IMG/VR virus record: IMGVR_UViG_3300046334_000021
Coordinates: 1 to 38,181 of that record
DNA length: 38,181 nt
Strand: one strand, 5' to 3'
DNA from: a virus
Positions 36,725 to 38,181 of this stretch are shown in pieces. Below the pieces are notes generated by a model. It was not told the DNA's origin, searched no databases, and was given only the letters and a program-made list of their open reading frames with translations. How positions within the stretch are numbered: the first letter of the stretch is position 1; every line of letters starts with the position of its first letter. Made by a program: the position numbers and the translations under genes.

Positions 36725-36787
36725 GAGGCATCCTGCCTCTAAAAATACTGTGTAAATGTTTGAAGTTTGGCGACCGAGTACATTTAC
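36725..36787. other. Two hairpins in the gap before the replication genes
   Basis: GAGGC (36725-36729) pairs with GCCTC (36735-36739) around a 5-base loop. Further on GTAAATGT (36752-36759) pairs with ACATTTAC (36780-36787) around 20 bases. The 136-base gap holds no other gene. Such structured leaders upstream of replication genes can serve copy-number control through antisense RNA or translation control. I did not find a convincing antisense promoter. Confidence 0.45.
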
Positions 36788-36851
36788 TAAAACAACTAAC
36801 CCGAGCAACGATCCTGGTTGATTGGGCTTAATGCATCGAGGGCATTATAAC

Positions 36852-37091
36852 ATGTCGAGATCAAAAGAGAACTATAATCACGTCTCACGCTCTGATTATA
36901 TCCGCTATCTATATCGTGAAGGTCAACGCAAAGGCATTCATAAACACCCTGATTTTTATTCTGAAATAATCAAATTCGTCGATAGTGACGAAGGTCAAGA
37001 ATCGTTAAAAAAATTCATTCAATTAGACCCTAAATCCTTGGGTATCGAATCCTCTACACCTTGTCAAATAATAAAAAGAGCATTTTCATAA
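36852..37091 (+). CDS. Hypothetical basic protein before the replication initiator, 79 aa
   Basis: Starts 'MSRSKENYNHVSRSDYIRYL' with GAGGG about 9 bases upstream. Earlier in-frame starts at 36822 and 36831 are possible but lack a site. It is basic at the N-terminus, with an acidic middle ('YSEIIKFVDSDEGQESLKKF'). The stop overlaps the replication gene start (TAATG). It may be a replication accessory or regulator. Not recognised. Confidence 0.62.
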   Translation: MSRSKENYNHVSRSDYIRYLYREGQRKGIHKHPDFYSEIIKFVDSDEGQESLKKFIQLDPKSLGIESSTPCQIIKRAFS

Positions 37092-37942
37092 TGAGTATAG
37101 ACGCAACCAATTGGGCGTGGAGCCAGCAAGACGTTACATCATCAGAAAAGTTAGTCTTATTATCTTATGCAGATAGAGCCGGCGAGACGCACGAGGCTTG
37201 GCCATCCTGGAGAAGACTATCAATTGATACTTGTTTGGATAGAAAGACCGTTGCAAAAGTTTTAGAAACATTACAGAACAAAGGGAAAATTATAAAGACA
37301 GGCGAGAAGAAAGGCCAAGTCTATGTCTATCGGTTAATGGGCGTAACCAGTAGAGAAACAAAAGAACAGAAAGAACAAAAACCGAAGAAAAAGTTATCCA
37401 CAACCAGTCCCAAAAATGGTACTGGTAGTAAAAATGGAACCAGTCCCAAAAACGGGACACGTACCAGTCCCAAAAACGGTACTACTACCAGTACCAAAAA
37501 CGGAACACGGAATCATCAGTTGAATCCCCAAAGGAATCCAAAGGGGGAAAAACTGCTTTTTTCTTCTTTTTTTTCTTTAACAGAATTTTTAAAATACATA
37601 AAAGACCTAATAGCTGAGACTGGAAAGCAACCCCTGGAGCTATTAACCGATGAAGTAGCTTTTTATGCTGATAAATTCAAGGTTAAACGTGACCCTGTGG
37701 AGTCTGTCCACATGGCAATTAATCTGATTAAGAAAAATAACTGGAAAACTCCACATGGATTTAAGGGCATTACTTCTCAATCCATCAGGGAAAAAGAGGA
37801 ACAGCACGAGAGAGCAAAGCAAGAACAAATCCAAAAAGACGCACAAATAGGAAAAGCAATCAAAGAAGCCATTACTCAAGCGCCTCATATACCAATAGCT
37901 GAAAGATTAAAGATGTTAAAAGAGGCTGCCAATGCCCACTAA
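37091..37942 (+). CDS. Replication initiator (lambda O-like, winged-helix)
   Basis: A 283-aa protein. Residues about 14-85 form a winged helix-turn-helix ('SSEKLVLLSYADRAGETHEA', 'LSIDTCLDRKTVAKVLETLQ') of the kind at the N-terminus of phage replication proteins. Residues 105-140 are a low-complexity repeat ('TSPKNGT' units) encoded by iteron-like DNA. The C-terminal half is helical and basic and may contact the helicase or its loader. ATG 37091 is coupled to the upstream stop. An earlier start at 37061 lies in that gene. As in lambda O, the origin appears to lie inside the gene. Confidence 0.83.
   Translation: MSIDATNWAWSQQDVTSSEKLVLLSYADRAGETHEAWPSWRRLSIDTCLDRKTVAKVLETLQNKGKIIKTGEKKGQVYVYRLMGVTSRETKEQKEQKPKKKLSTTSPKNGTGSKNGTSPKNGTRTSPKNGTTTSTKNGTRNHQLNPQRNPKGEKLLFSSFFSLTEFLKYIKDLIAETGKQPLELLTDEVAFYADKFKVKRDPVESVHMAINLIKKNNWKTPHGFKGITSQSIREKEEQHERAKQEQIQKDAQIGKAIKEAITQAPHIPIAERLKMLKEAANAH
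37394..37402 (+). promoter_or_regulatory. Consensus DnaA box at the putative origin
   Basis: TTATCCACA at 37394-37402 is a perfect match to the DnaA box and abuts the first iteron with no gap. Its position inside the replication gene, next to iterons and an AT-rich tract, makes it likely to be functional. Confidence 0.72.
37403..37506 (+). repeat. Iterons of the putative replication origin
   Basis: Four clear 20-base copies of ACCAGTCCCAAAAACGGTAC or close variants start at 37403, 37439, 37463 and 37487. A shortened copy starts near 37424. The last three are spaced by exactly 24 bases, or eight codons. Each has ACC at the left and GGT-like ends at the right, giving weak dyad symmetry as in lambda iterons. 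The initiator's own winged helix is the expected ligand. Confidence 0.82.
37547..37610 (+). other. AT-rich tract, likely DNA unwinding element of the origin
   Basis: By my count 48 of 60 bases in 37551-37610 are A or T, including a pyrimidine run TTTTTTCTTCTTTTTTTTCTTT. It lies about 45 bases after the last iteron, still inside the initiator gene. The order DnaA box, iterons, AT-rich tract parallels the lambda origin. The tract would melt first during initiation. Confidence 0.65.
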
Positions 37943-38181
37943 AGACGAATGCAAGAAAATAATCAGCAATTTAGGCTGGTTATGCGGCTGTAGTCCTCGC
38001 CTCATAGCAACGCGCCTCTTGAGTGAAGACGATAAAAAGGATATGGTTAACGGTGACTTGACCATAGAGTCACTAGAATGTGGTGTAAAAGCCTGGATGA
38101 AAGCCGGAATGCCTGATTATGCTCATGGACATACCGAGCCAATGAAGAAGCCTTTTTAACTAATGGATGAGATACGATGCA
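37872..38181. repeat. Right copy of terminal 310-bp near-identical repeat
   Basis: Matches bases 1-310 at 304 of 310 positions without gaps. It ends just inside the cold-shock gene's start (ATGCA). The substitutions relative to the left copy fall at 37955, 37988, 38012, 38037, 38039 and 38054. See the left copy for interpretation. Confidence 0.95.
37932..38159 (+). CDS. Hypothetical protein, 75 aa (right-end copy)
   Basis: Second copy of the gene at 61-288, with six base differences and one residue change (Lys instead of Gln at residue 36). It overlaps the replication gene by 11 bases. In the circular map it is one locus, read before the cold-shock gene. Function unknown. Confidence 0.75.
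   Translation: MPTKDECKKIISNLGWLCGCSPRLIATRLLSEDDKKDMVNGDLTIESLECGVKAWMKAGMPDYAHGHTEPMKKPF

Noticed and set aside
37403-37506. CRISPR-like array
   Set aside because: The repeats are short, lie inside a coding frame, have spacers of 4 bases or so and no cas genes. They fit origin iterons far better.
1-38181. Integrase, attachment site, insertion sequence or restriction-modification genes
   Set aside because: None of the translated frames showed tyrosine or serine recombinase, transposase or methyltransferase motifs on reading both strands.

Overview
The window looks like the complete, circularly permuted genome (about 37.87 kb unique) of a short-tailed, P22-like phage of a Gram-negative, probably gammaproteobacterial, host. 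It is AT-rich and densely packed with overlapping genes. The first 310 bases recur at the end (37872-38181) with six substitutions. The map therefore closes into a circle, but the two ends come from slightly different variants. The P22-like call rests on gene order (small and large terminase, long portal, acidic scaffold, P22-type coat, gp4-like and gp10-like tail factors, Gln-rich ejection proteins, tail fibres) and on a P22-type Cro. No integrase, transposase, tRNA, rRNA or CRISPR array was seen.

Layout. (1) 61-506: a small unknown gene and a cold-shock protein, at the end of the rightward early operon once the circle is closed. (2) 2426-496, minus strand: an early operon of a J-domain protein plus six small unknown genes, two of them under 60 codons. 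(3) 2636-23861, plus strand: packaging, capsid, tail accessory, ejection and fibre genes, interrupted by one minus-strand 55-aa membrane protein between the ejection and fibre genes. (4) 24005-25585: lysozyme, VRR-NUC nuclease and two unknowns. (5) 25657-26558: a partition-like locus, with a ParA ATPase, a ribbon-helix-helix partner and phased 8-bp repeats on both sides. (6) 32303-26591, minus strand: a recombination operon (RecE-like nuclease, RecT annealase, RadD-like helicase, several small genes) and a structured, GC-richer non-coding stretch at 26882-27104. (7) 32461-38159, plus strand: the early operon from Cro through many small genes and an SPFH/prohibitin-like membrane protein to a lambda-O-like replication initiator that carries a probable origin inside its gene.

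How it fits together. Three 17-bp palindromes of the form ATGGS-N7-CCCAT lie within or beside sigma70-type promoters. They sit between -10 and -35 of the promoters of both minus-strand operons, and one overlaps the -35 of the Cro promoter. A single small Cro-like regulator could thus control the whole early programme. The probable origin has a consensus DnaA box, about five iterons and an 80% A+T tract. The combination of this origin, a ParA/RHH partition cassette and the absence of an integrase suggests a phage-plasmid, that is, a prophage kept as an autonomous replicon. That lifestyle is inferred, not demonstrated. No CI-type repressor was recognised.
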